Assembly (NCBI GenBank): GCA_977006965.1
Contig: OZ345362.1
Coordinates: forward strand, 2,959,954-3,023,953
DNA from: Phymatolithon calcareum
Lineage: Eukaryota; Rhodophyta; Florideophyceae; Hapalidiales
Reading direction: 5' to 3'
Length of the DNA: 64,000 bases
Under the pieces are notes generated by a model. It was not told the origin of the DNA and made no database searches. It saw nothing but the letters and a program-made list of their open reading frames with translations. The position numbers were made by a program, and so were the translations under genes. Positions 56,038 through 64,000 of the stretch are shown here, one piece after another; the stretch's first letter is position 1, and every line of letters starts with the position of its first letter.

Positions 56038-58976
56038 ACGATGAGCACAGTGAGGACAATGTGGACGGTGGGAACCATATTGTGCCTTCAGTCGGACGTA
56101 CTGTGCGGTCAGTGCACAAGGACCTTCGGAAGGCAATCTTTGTTGATTTGCTGAAGGAGAAGATGCTGCCACCGAGGTTTCGTGAGGAGTGCTCATCGAT
56201 CTTGGACGAAGAGAGCAATATGGTACCAGGGTACTGGGCTTTGGCTGACGTGCGGAACAGCGAGTTTGTTCGTCGGTGTAATCGGTGGATCCGCGAAGAG
56301 ATGCTACCGTGCTTACCGGCAGCCGAACTGGATGCATGGACTAAAGCGGCAAGAAACCTAGTTCCATTGTTCCTTACGGCACTGCACCTCGGCGCTGGAG
56401 GGCCTGGGCGCGGGACGGAGATCGGTAGTATGGGACTGCGGAACACTCCGAGTTGCAAACGTGCTATCTTCTTCGTGGGCCAAGAGGTGATGATCAAACC
56501 AAAGTTCAACAAGAGTCGAAGCGTGCGTCAATGTCGAAACTTTTTTATATCGCGACATCTGGACGAGGAGACGTCATTTATGTTCAAGGCGTTTCTACTG
56601 CTTGTGCACCCTGTCATGGTGCAGTATGCGGAAATGAAGGAACAGTCGGTAGAAGTTCCGGCTGGTGCAGAAGGGGAAGCCATACTGCGAGAGCGGTGGC
56701 TTCTCCGGGACAGTGTCTGTCTCGGAGTTGTGAAGCCTGAACGGGTCGCCGAACGGATCGGAACGGTGTTTGCTAAGTACAAGTTTCCTCTGAGTTTCTC
56801 GCAGTTCCGTCAGTGGCAGCGCGGTTTCGTGAAGATGAAGGGTCGGGAGTCTTACCTTGCGAAGTGTTTGGCTCTGGAAGGGACGGAAGGAGAAGATATT
56901 GGCGACGATAATGACGGCGTCGATCGGGCCGCGGTTCTGCAGGCTGGTCATACTTTGAGGACAGAAACGTTGTTTTACGCGCAATCAAGTCGTCTCGGTG
57001 ATGACTCTTTGGAACCAGACGAACAAGTTGTGGAGATGTTCCGTCTCGCGTCGTATGAGTGGCAGACGGACATTGGGTTGCGCACGAAGACGGCTTCGCG
57101 ATCTGGAGATGGCGAGAGGAGCAGTCCAGGAACGGGTGGGAAAGATATGACGGAACAGCAGCTGGCAGTGTTGGCAGATGTTGTGGCAGACCGGGTTTTT
57201 AAGAAATTGGAGTCAGTGACACAATCAAGAGGTTGTGTTTCAGGCTTTAATTATGATCCAGAGTCTGTCGATAACGTTTGTCGGAGACTGTTTTCAGAAG
57301 AAGCCACAGGGAATGCGATACTATCCGTAGATGCAGCTCCTTCCGACGTGTCGCCAAGGAGAAGTTCTGGTTCTTGCGGGAATGGGTTTGATGCAACGAA
57401 TGCGCTGCGGAAGGTGACGAGAAATGCGAGCGTTGAATTCCGATCGGCGGAGCAGAAGTTTGCCATGGAGGCGGTCGCTGGCAGAAGATCGGATGTTGCT
57501 GTCATTCTAGCTACCGGTTGCGGAAAGACAGCAGTTGTGATGGGGCCGATTCTGTACGAGGCTGGAGTAACCATGTGGGTATCGCCGCTGCGAGCGCTTC
57601 TGTACGAGACGAAGGACCGTCTTCTGCGCGCTGGTATCTGTGTGCAACGCCTAGGTCAGTATACTGAGTACAGAAGCGGGGTGGGGAGAGTTCTTCTTCT
57701 CGCACCGGAGGAGATCGGTCGTCCTGAGCTGCATGGTATTACCAACCGATTGAGAAGTCAAGGAAATCTTAATCGCATTGTGATCGACGAAGCACACATT
57801 CCGCTTTTTGCGCACACCTACCGCACGAGCATGGTAAGAATGCAGAGCATGGCCGACCTCAGCATTGACTGTCAACGGGTGTTGCTGACTGCAACAGCAC
57901 CGCAAGCAATGCTGGAGCGCATTGCACCGATATGCGGAGTAGATGTGGACGGACTTGAGGTGATTCGTGGAGACCCGTGCCGGCCCAACCTTTGTTTAAA
58001 TGTCGTACGGCTTGCAGACAGCAGTATGGGAACTCTGAAGAGACGTGTTGTCGTCGAAATCCGGCTGGCAGTAGCTAGGTGTCGATCGGGCAGTGGAGAA
58101 GGAGCGCGGGGGCTTCTTGTATGCCTAACTATCGCGGATGTTGAGCTGTTTGTGAAAGCAGTACAAGAGGCGTCCATCCGTGGCGTTTCTGTGTTGAAGT
58201 ATCACAGCAAATTGAGTGACAGGGAAAGGCAAAGGACGAGCATGCTGTGGGAGAAGGCGAAGAAGGATGTGTTAACCGTCATGATCGCAACTGATGGGTT
58301 CTGCACCGGGACAGATGCACCGAATGTTCGGTCTGTGATTGTGGCCGGTGGTGCGCGCTCGCTTGTTGCGTTTTGGCAAGGATGCGGAAGGGGTGGACGG
58401 GACGGGAAGAAAGCGAATGTAACTGTACTCTACCACTGTGGTCACTTGTCTCGGGCACGTGGAGGAGATGTGCCTGCTGTGATCGAAGGTGTCGGAAGTT
58501 TCAATGAGTGGGCTGAAAATGACAAAGAATGCCGACGCCTTCGAATGGAACGGTTCCTCGAAGGTCTTGCAAGCTATCCCACATGCATTGAGCGTGGAGT
58601 TGGTCCTGTCGCGGTGGAGCTGTGCGACATTTGCAAGGACAAGAGAGGAACAGTGAGGGAGGGCCAGATTGAAGACTGTGGAGTTGTCGTTTGCGGGAGT
58701 AAGCGACTGTCGGAGGAGGAGGTGGAGAGAGCGAAGAAGAAGAGGAAGGAGTCGCAAGAGCAGTCGATGGACGAAGTGGAACGAATGCGACGCTGGGGGC
58801 GAGAGCTGTCCAAATACTGCATTGCTTGTTTGTTGATGACGTGCTTGACCAGAGAGTTCCGCGAAGAACCCACGGCGTATGGGCGCATGATGCAAGACGA
58901 AGTGCGCAGCTGCAACATGGAGCGGTGCAGGTATACAAGAAGTGTGTGCATGCGCTGCATGCAATCAGGACACTAG
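56007..58976 (+). CDS. Tyrosine-recombinase-like domain fused to a RecQ-type SF2 helicase
   Basis: The frame is open from 56007; its first ATG is at 56163. Numbered from 56034, residues 120-135 read GGPGRGTEI (RxxE, Arg126), then SFSQFRQW (Arg259), QAGHT (His306) and LFYAQ (Tyr315). Arg, xxR, GH and a Tyr nine residues after the His is the tyrosine-recombinase pattern. Helicase motifs follow: ATGCGKT (494-499), DEAH (585-588), TATAP (619-623), ATDGFCTGTDAPNV and QGCGRGGRDG (782-791). The last is the RecQ-type arginine-finger motif. The end is Cys-rich (CDIC; CNMERC; CMRCMQSGH) and stops at TAG 58974. RecQ-type helicases unwind DNA in recombination, and relatives sit at fungal chromosome ends. 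Confidence 0.85.
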   Translation, partial: GGIEVSADDVNDEHSEDNVDGGNHIVPSVGRTVRSVHKDLRKAIFVDLLKEKMLPPRFREECSSILDEESNMVPGYWALADVRNSEFVRRCNRWIREEMLPCLPAAELDAWTKAARNLVPLFLTALHLGAGGPGRGTEIGSMGLRNTPSCKRAIFFVGQEVMIKPKFNKSRSVRQCRNFFISRHLDEETSFMFKAFLLLVHPVMVQYAEMKEQSVEVPAGAEGEAILRERWLLRDSVCLGVVKPERVAERIGTVFAKYKFPLSFSQFRQWQRGFVKMKGRESYLAKCLALEGTEGEDIGDDNDGVDRAAVLQAGHTLRTETLFYAQSSRLGDDSLEPDEQVVEMFRLASYEWQTDIGLRTKTASRSGDGERSSPGTGGKDMTEQQLAVLADVVADRVFKKLESVTQSRGCVSGFNYDPESVDNVCRRLFSEEATGNAILSVDAAPSDVSPRRSSGSCGNGFDATNALRKVTRNASVEFRSAEQKFAMEAVAGRRSDVAVILATGCGKTAVVMGPILYEAGVTMWVSPLRALLYETKDRLLRAGICVQRLGQYTEYRSGVGRVLLLAPEEIGRPELHGITNRLRSQGNLNRIVIDEAHIPLFAHTYRTSMVRMQSMADLSIDCQRVLLTATAPQAMLERIAPICGVDVDGLEVIRGDPCRPNLCLNVVRLADSSMGTLKRRVVVEIRLAVARCRSGSGEGARGLLVCLTIADVELFVKAVQEASIRGVSVLKYHSKLSDRERQRTSMLWEKAKKDVLTVMIATDGFCTGTDAPNVRSVIVAGGARSLVAFWQGCGRGGRDGKKANVTVLYHCGHLSRARGGDVPAVIEGVGSFNEWAENDKECRRLRMERFLEGLASYPTCIERGVGPVAVELCDICKDKRGTVREGQIEDCGVVVCGSKRLSEEEVERAKKKRKESQEQSMDEVERMRRWGRELSKYCIACLLMTCLTREFREEPTAYGRMMQDEVRSCNMERCRYTRSVCMRCMQSGH

Positions 58977-59327
58977 ACGAATAAGTGCAATGTTCTGCAG
59001 TCGGTACAAGCGTCGCAGTATTCGAGGTGCAGGCAATGTTTCATGCGAGAAGTTCGGGGAAGGAAAGTACACAGTGCAAGCGAATACGGGAGACAGGGTG
59101 CGTGCCCTTACGAGTCGATCACGAAACTGGTACTCTTCTGTTATGGGGACGCTCGTGCCCGGCAGTTGATGTGTAATGCTTTTCCTGCATTGAGAAGCGG
59201 ACGGATGAAGGTGGCAAAAGACGTGGCGGACTGGCTGTTGAGCGACAGCGTGGAGGAGCCCGCAGCGCTGTTTGAGGTGATGAATTGGGCGCATAGAGAG
59301 TTTAAGCTACATGTGTTTGGATTGTAG
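58977..59327 (+). pseudogene. C-terminal tail of the helicase gene behind an in-frame TAG
   Basis: The helicase frame stays open after the TAG at 58974-58976 for another 116 codons to TAG at 59325. The TAG falls inside CMRCMQSGH-stop-TNKC, a C-x2-C-x4-H-x4-C zinc knuckle. The tail also has SRCRQC and a well-composed helical end (DVADWLLSDS, EVMNWAHREF). So the protein probably once ran through; the stop is a mutation or is read through. Confidence 0.7.
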
Positions 59328-59640
59328 ATACGCTCTACTCTAAAAGAGTAGAAGTAGTTTGAGATTTGATTGATGGAAATGTAGTAAAAATGAAAGAAAT
59401 TGTATGCGTTTAAGCGGAAGTAGTAAGAAAAGAGATGAGGTAGGGGTAGCAGGGAAGAGGCAGTGGAATTCATGAGTCTTGATAGGTAGGGAAGATTGGG
59501 TAGACACTTGGAATAGTGTATAGCTGCTACACAGTTTGAATCGTACGAGTATGATAACCGCTGCTGCAAGACGGGTATTTGAAAAAATTTTAAAGCAATA
59601 ACAATAGAATAGGATTCGTGTCAAGCAATTATGATAACCC
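59328..59640. other. Gap between the helicase gene and the first terminal unit
   Basis: It is AT-rich with no gene. TATGATAACCGCTGCTG at 59551-59567 and ATTATGATAACCCC near 59629 resemble the ends of the ~100-bp hairpins at 7.15 and 11.0 kb. Confidence 0.5.
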
Positions 59641-61025
59641 CTAGGTATATTCTTTCGTGACTTCTGGGTCCAAATGTGCCACTTACTCAAACAATCGACA
59701 AAATCCTATTTTGACCATTTAAAACTGTTACTTCTGGGTCCGCGTTTTTGGCCTCTACAGGGCACCCCCTCCAAATGGCCTCTGTCCGCGGACCCAGAAG
59801 TAACAACCTGCGAAAACAGGCTGGAAACGCGGACCCAGAAGTAACAAACCTCCTCAGCGTCTTCCACTGGCAACCAAACGCTATAACCACTGTCCCATCA
59901 TCTTTACCATCCTACTCCACATGTTTTCCGGTCATCATCGTCATGTTTGTGTCCCGCGTCCTCCCTCCCGAGAGGGAGACTACCTTGACCAAAATTTCAA
60001 ACGCTCTCAAATCGACTCAGACCAGTCCACATACTCTCCCAACACCTTCCCCAACATCAAGAACGTCTTTTGAACTCATCTCCGTCATGTCGGTGTCCCG
60101 CGTCTTCTTCGCCAGCGAGGTGACTACCTTGACCAAAATTTCAAACGCTCTCAAATCGACTCAGACCAGTCCACATACTCTCCCAACACCTTCCCCAACA
60201 TCAAGAACGTCTTTTGGACTCATCTCCGTCATGTCGGTGTCCTGCGTCTTCTTCGCCAGCGAGGTGACTACCTTGACCAAAATTTCAAACGCTCTCAAAT
60301 CGACTCAGACCAGTCCACATACTCTCCCAACACCTTCCCCAACCTCTAAAACATGTTACAACGTCATCCCCGTCATGTCGGTGTCCCGCGTCTTCTTCGC
60401 CAGCGAGGTGACTACCTTGACCAAAATTTCAAACGCTCTCAAATCGACTCAGACCAGTCCACATACTCTCCCAACACCTTCCCCAACCTCTAAAACATGT
60501 TACAACGTCATCCCCGTCATGTCGGTGTCCCGCGTCTTCTTCGCCAGCGAGGTGACTACCTTGACCAAAATTTCAAACGCTCTCAAATCGACTCAGACCA
60601 GTCCACATACTCTCCCAACACCTTCCCCAACATCAAGAACGTCTTTTGGACTCATCTCCGTCATGTCGGTGTCCCGCGTCTTCTTCGCCAGCGAGGTGAC
60701 TACCTTGACCAAAATTTCAAACTCTCTCAAATCGACTCAGACCAGTCCACATACTCTCTCAACACCTTCTCCACCCTTAACAACCTGTTCAGAGCTTATC
60801 TTCGCAATGTACATTTCGTCTGCCGTCTTTGTGCATGGGTTGTGGAGTCATAGACGACCTTGACGACACTTTATTTGTTGTATACACCATGATCTCTTAC
60901 TGCACGTCCCATTCTGAGTCCAGATTCGGGCTCAGCGTCGAATTTCACTTCGGAATAGTCCCACCGTATCCCTTTTTCACTCCCACTCCACCTCCACCTT
61001 CAAGTCCGTCAAACTCTTGTATATC
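59641..61025 (+). repeat. Subtelomeric unit 1 (six internal 144-bp repeats)
   Basis: The unit starts CTAGGTATATTCTTTCGTG. It carries the word ACTTCTGGGTCC(GCG) at 59660-59671 and 59730-59744, and inverted CGCGGACCCAGAAGT at 59787-59801 and 59828-59842. A 144-bp repeat follows, with GACTACCTTGACCAAAATTT beginning near 59978, 60122, 60266, 60410, 60554 and 60698. It ends with a unique part (60790-61025). Unit 2 repeats it almost exactly apart from losing three 144-bp copies. Four-site layout and spacer (CCCCTCCAAAT) show kinship with elements A-E. Confidence 0.93.
59775..60863 (+). CDS. Open frame over the 144-bp repeats (coding doubtful)
   Basis: From ATG 59775 the frame stays open for 362 codons because the repeat is 144 bp, exactly 48 codons. 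A shorter frame in unit 2 (61160-61816) does the same with three repeats. The product is Ser/Thr/Pro-rich. A second plus frame over the same repeats (YLDQNF...NTFPN..N.F.THLRHVGV) is open over 60497-60853 and looks more protein-like. It matches the diverged relic at 15.6 kb at FPxxxxxFxTH, but has TGA in place of TGG in the first repeat. Which frame, if any, was used is undecided. Confidence 0.25.
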   Translation: MASVRGPRSNNLRKQAGNADPEVTNLLSVFHWQPNAITTVPSSLPSYSTCFPVIIVMFVSRVLPPERETTLTKISNALKSTQTSPHTLPTPSPTSRTSFELISVMSVSRVFFASEVTTLTKISNALKSTQTSPHTLPTPSPTSRTSFGLISVMSVSCVFFASEVTTLTKISNALKSTQTSPHTLPTPSPTSKTCYNVIPVMSVSRVFFASEVTTLTKISNALKSTQTSPHTLPTPSPTSKTCYNVIPVMSVSRVFFASEVTTLTKISNALKSTQTSPHTLPTPSPTSRTSFGLISVMSVSRVFFASEVTTLTKISNSLKSTQTSPHTLSTPSPPLTTCSELIFAMYISSAVFVHGLWSHRRP

Positions 61026-61978
61026 CTAGGTATATTCTTTCGTGACTTCTGGGTCCAAATGTGCCACTTACTCAAACAATCGACAAAATCCTATTTTGAC
61101 CATTTAAAACTGTTACTTCTGGGTCCGCGTTTTTGGCCTCTACAGGGCACCCCCTCCAAATGGCCTCTGTGCGCGGACCCAGAAGTAACAACCTGCGAAA
61201 ACAGGCTGGAAACGCGGACCCAGAAGTAACAAACCTCCTCAGCGTCTTCCACTGGCAACCAAACGCCATAACCACTGTCCCATCATCTTTACCATCCTAC
61301 TCCACATGTTTTCCGGTCATCATCGTCATGTTTGTGTCCCGCGTCCTCCCTCCCGAGAGGGAGACTACCTTGACCAAAATTTCAAACGCTCTCAAATCGA
61401 CTCAGACCAGTCCACATACTCTCCCAACACCTTCCCCAACATCAAGAACGTCTTTTGAACTCATCTCCGTCATGTCGGTGTCCCGCGTCTTCTTCGCCAG
61501 CGAGGTGACTACCTTGACCAAATTTTCAAACGCTCTCAAATCGACTCAGACCAGTCCACATACTCTCCCAACACCTTCCCCAACCTCTAAAACATGTTAC
61601 AACGTCATCCCCGTCATGTCGGTGTCCCGCGTCTTCTTCGCCAGCGAGGTGACTACCTTGACCAAAATTTCAAACTCTCTCAAATCGACTCAGACCAGTC
61701 CACATACTCTCTCAACACCTTCTCCACCCTTAACAACCTGTTCAGAGCTTATCTTCGCCATGTACATTTCGTCTGCCGTCTTTGTGCATGGATTGTGGAG
61801 TCATAGACGACCTTGACGACACTTTATTTGTTGTATACACCATGATCTCTTACTGCACGTCCCATTCTGAGTCCAGATTCGGGCTCAGCGTCGAATTTCA
61901 CTTCGGAATAGTCCCACCGTATCCCTTTTTCACTCCCACTCCACCTCCACCTTCAAGTCCGTCAAACTCTTGTATATC
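61026..61978 (+). repeat. Subtelomeric unit 2 (three internal 144-bp repeats)
   Basis: It is nearly identical to unit 1 outside the repeat block; word sites lie at 61045-61056, 61115-61129, 61172-61186 and 61213-61227. It is 432 bp shorter than unit 1, exactly three 144-bp copies. The high identity means a recent duplication or ongoing exchange. Confidence 0.93.
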
Positions 61979-62033
61979 CTAGGTATATTCTTTCGTGACT
62001 TCTGGGTCCAAATGTGCCACTTACTCAAACAAT
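61979..62033 (+). repeat. Truncated subtelomeric unit 3
   Basis: The first 55 bp of a third unit, including ACTTCTGGGTCC at 61998-62009, run to CTCAAACAAT. The full units go on with CGACAAAATCC; here the heptamer array takes over, sharing AAT at 62031-62033. Confidence 0.95.
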
Positions 62034-63990
62034 AGGGAATAGGGAATAGGGAATAGGGAATAGGGAATAGGGAATAGGGAATAGGGAATAGGGAATAGGG
62101 AATAGGGAATAGGGAATAGGGAATAGGGAATAGGGAATAAGGGAATAGGGAATAGGGAATAGGGAATAGGGAATAGGGAATAGGGAATAAGGGAATAGGG
62201 AATAGGGAATAGGGAATAGGGAATAGGGAATAGGGAATAGGGAATAGGGAATAGGGAATAGGGAATAGGGAATAGGGAATAGGGAATAGGGAATAGGGAA
62301 TAGGGGAATAGGGAATAGGGAATAGGGAATAGGGAATAGGGAATAGGGAATAGGGAATAGGGAATAGGGAATAGGGAATAGGGGAATAGGGAATAGGGAA
62401 TAGGGAATAGGGAATAGGGAATAGGGAATAGGGAATAGGGAATAGGGAATAGGGAATAGGGAATAGGGAATAGGGAATAGGGAATAGGGAATAGGGAATA
62501 GGGAATAGGGAATAGGGAATAGGGAATAGGGAATAGGGAATAGGGAATAGGGAATAGGGAATAGGGAATAGGGAATAGGGAATAGGGAATAGGGAATAGG
62601 GAATAGGGGAATAGGGAATAGGGAATAGGGAATAGGGAATAGGGAATAGGGAATAGGGAATAGGGAATAGGGAATAGGGAATAGGGAATAGGGAATAGGG
62701 AATAGGGAATAGGGAATAGGGGAATAGGGAATAGGGAATAGGGAATAGGGAATAGGGAATAGGGAATAGGGAATAGGGAATAGGGAATAGGGAATAGGGA
62801 ATAGGGAATAGGGAATAGGGAATAGGGAATAGGGAATAGGGAATAGGGAATAGGGAATAGGGAATAGGGAATAGGGAATAGGGAATAGGGAATAGGGAAT
62901 AGGGAATAGGGAATAGGGAATAGGGAATAGGGAATAGGGAATAGGGAATAGGGAATAGGGGAATAGGGAATAGGGAATAGGGAATAGGGAATAGGGAATA
63001 GGGAATAGGGAATAGGGAATAGGGAATAGGGGAATAGGGAATAGGGAATAGGGAATAGGGAATAGGGAATAGGGAATAGGGAATAGGGAATAGGGAATAG
63101 GGAATAGGGAATAGGGAATAGGGAATAGGGAATAGGGAATAGGGAATAGGGAATAGGGAATAGGGAATAGGGAATAGGGAATAGGGAATAGGGAATAGGG
63201 AATAGGGAATAGGGAATAGGGAATAGGGAATAGGGAATAGGGAATAGGGAATAGGGAATAGGGAATAGGGAATAGGGAATAGGGAATATGGGAATAGGGA
63301 ATAGGGATTAGGATAGGGAATAGGGAATAGGGAATAGGGAATAGGGAATAGGGAATAGGGAATAGGGAATAGGAATAGGGAATAGGGAATAGGGAATAGG
63401 GAATAGGGATTAATAAGGAATAGGGGGGGTCCTGGGTAATAGGGGAATAGGGAATAGGGAACCCTCATAGGGATCCTAAATAGACAATAGGGAAACCTAG
63501 GAATAGGGAATAGGGAATAGGGAATAGGGAATAGGGAATAGGGAATAGGGAATAAGGGAATAGGGAATAGGGAATAGGGAATAGGGAATAGGGAATAGGG
63601 AATAGGGATTAGGGAATAGGGAATAGGGAATAGGGAATAGGGAATAGGGAATAGGGATTAGGGATAGGGAATAGGGAATAGGGATAGGGAATAGGGAATA
63701 GGGAATAGGGAATAGGGAATAGGAATAGGGGAATAGGGAATAGGGAATAGGGAATAGGGAATAGGGAATAGGGAATAGGGAATAGGGAATAGGGGAATAG
63801 GGAATAGGGAATGCGGAATAGGGAATAGGGAATAGGGAATAGGGAATAGGGAATAGGGAATAGGGAATAGGGAATAGGGAATAGGGAATAGGGAATAAGG
63901 GAATAGGGAATAGGGAATAGGGAATAGGGAATAGGGGAATAGGGAATAGGGAATAGGGAATAGGGAATAGGGAATAGGGAATAGGGAATA
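62031..63990 (+). repeat. Telomere-like array, unit AATAGGG
   Basis: About 2 kb of AATAGGG runs, with occasional 8-mers (AATAGGGG, AATAAGGG) at irregular intervals and a disordered patch at about 63400-63500 (including GGGGGGGTCCTGGG and CCTCATAGGGATCC). The G-rich strand runs 5' to 3' rightwards, the orientation of a right-hand chromosome end. The last ten bases of the window (TCAAGGCTAG) are not repeat. So the array is either internal or followed by assembly sequence; a true end cannot be claimed. Large Ser/Leu/Phe/Pro frames on the minus strand are translations of the repeat. Confidence 0.93.
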
Positions 63991-64000
63991 TCAAGGCTAG

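Noticed and set aside
59973-60836. CRISPR-like array
   Set aside because: The 144-bp units are repeated in full with no unique spacers, and the setting is eukaryotic.
61930-63994. Giant Ser/Leu/Phe/Pro-repeat proteins (512 and 165 codons) on the minus strand
   Set aside because: They are translations of the AATAGGG array; 7-bp repeats without stops in several frames give such frames automatically.
1-64000. tRNA or rRNA genes
   Set aside because: I looked for tRNA arm patterns and conserved rRNA words and recognised none by eye; a tRNAscan-SE/Infernal run would be decisive.

Overview
The window looks like nuclear DNA of a eukaryote with few or no introns: decayed eukaryotic DNA transposons (PiggyBac-, Harbinger-, hAT- and pogo-like), an NB-ARC/WD40 gene graveyard, a piece of a haem-pathway coproporphyrinogen oxidase, and a subtelomeric zinc-finger/recombinase/RecQ helicase gene beside a long G-rich heptamer array. 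Intron-poor genes with NB-ARC and WD40 relics would suit a red alga such as Chondrus, but this is an inference with low confidence; no species marker is visible. Only a few reading frames look intact. Most of the window is transposon debris, foldback elements and repeats.

Layout. 0-5.3 kb: foldback element, unrecognised short frames, then an 0.8 kb 10-bp minisatellite. 5.3-11.2 kb: a decayed unit with a DNA-methyltransferase-like motif and a long ParB-like ('GQHR') frame, with ~100-bp near-perfect hairpins between and after the genes. 11.8-16.3 kb: two decayed copies of a structured element (A, B), a relic of the subtelomeric repeat unit, and a relic of the recombinase/helicase gene. 16.6-27 kb: two related Myb/SANT-like relics, an unrecognised minus-strand gene broken by frameshifts, and tandem repeats. 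27.6-29.3 kb: a tandem repeat followed by the one clean ordinary gene, a 335-residue multi-pass membrane protein. 32-39.5 kb: five DNA-transposon relics in a row. 41.7-43.1 kb: an acidic two-frame gene. 43.2-49 kb: WD40, CPOX and NB-ARC relics, the last split by a 1.7 kb insertion with 34-bp flanking direct repeats. 51.5-54.3 kb: a head-to-tail dimer of the structured element (D, E). 54.6-59.3 kb: the zinc-finger/tyrosine-recombinase/RecQ-type helicase gene in two overlapping frames plus a tail behind an in-frame TAG. 59.6-62.0 kb: two and a bit subtelomeric units with a 144-bp internal repeat. 62.03-63.99 kb: an AATAGGG array.

The main result is a possible telomere-associated mobile system. 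The helicase frame carries what I read as a tyrosine-recombinase signature (RxxE box, SxxR box, GH, then Tyr nine residues after the His) upstream of RecQ-like motifs. All surrounding non-coding units (A, B, C, C2, D, E, the relic at 15.2 kb and both terminal units) share one module: a word occurring twice in direct orientation and then twice inverted around a common spacer. In the best preserved copies the word is constant within a copy, but it differs between copies. Several copies abut telomere-like GGGAATA or CCCTATT motifs, and the terminal array starts inside a third unit. I propose that the recombinase/helicase acts on these units at chromosome ends; that is inference.
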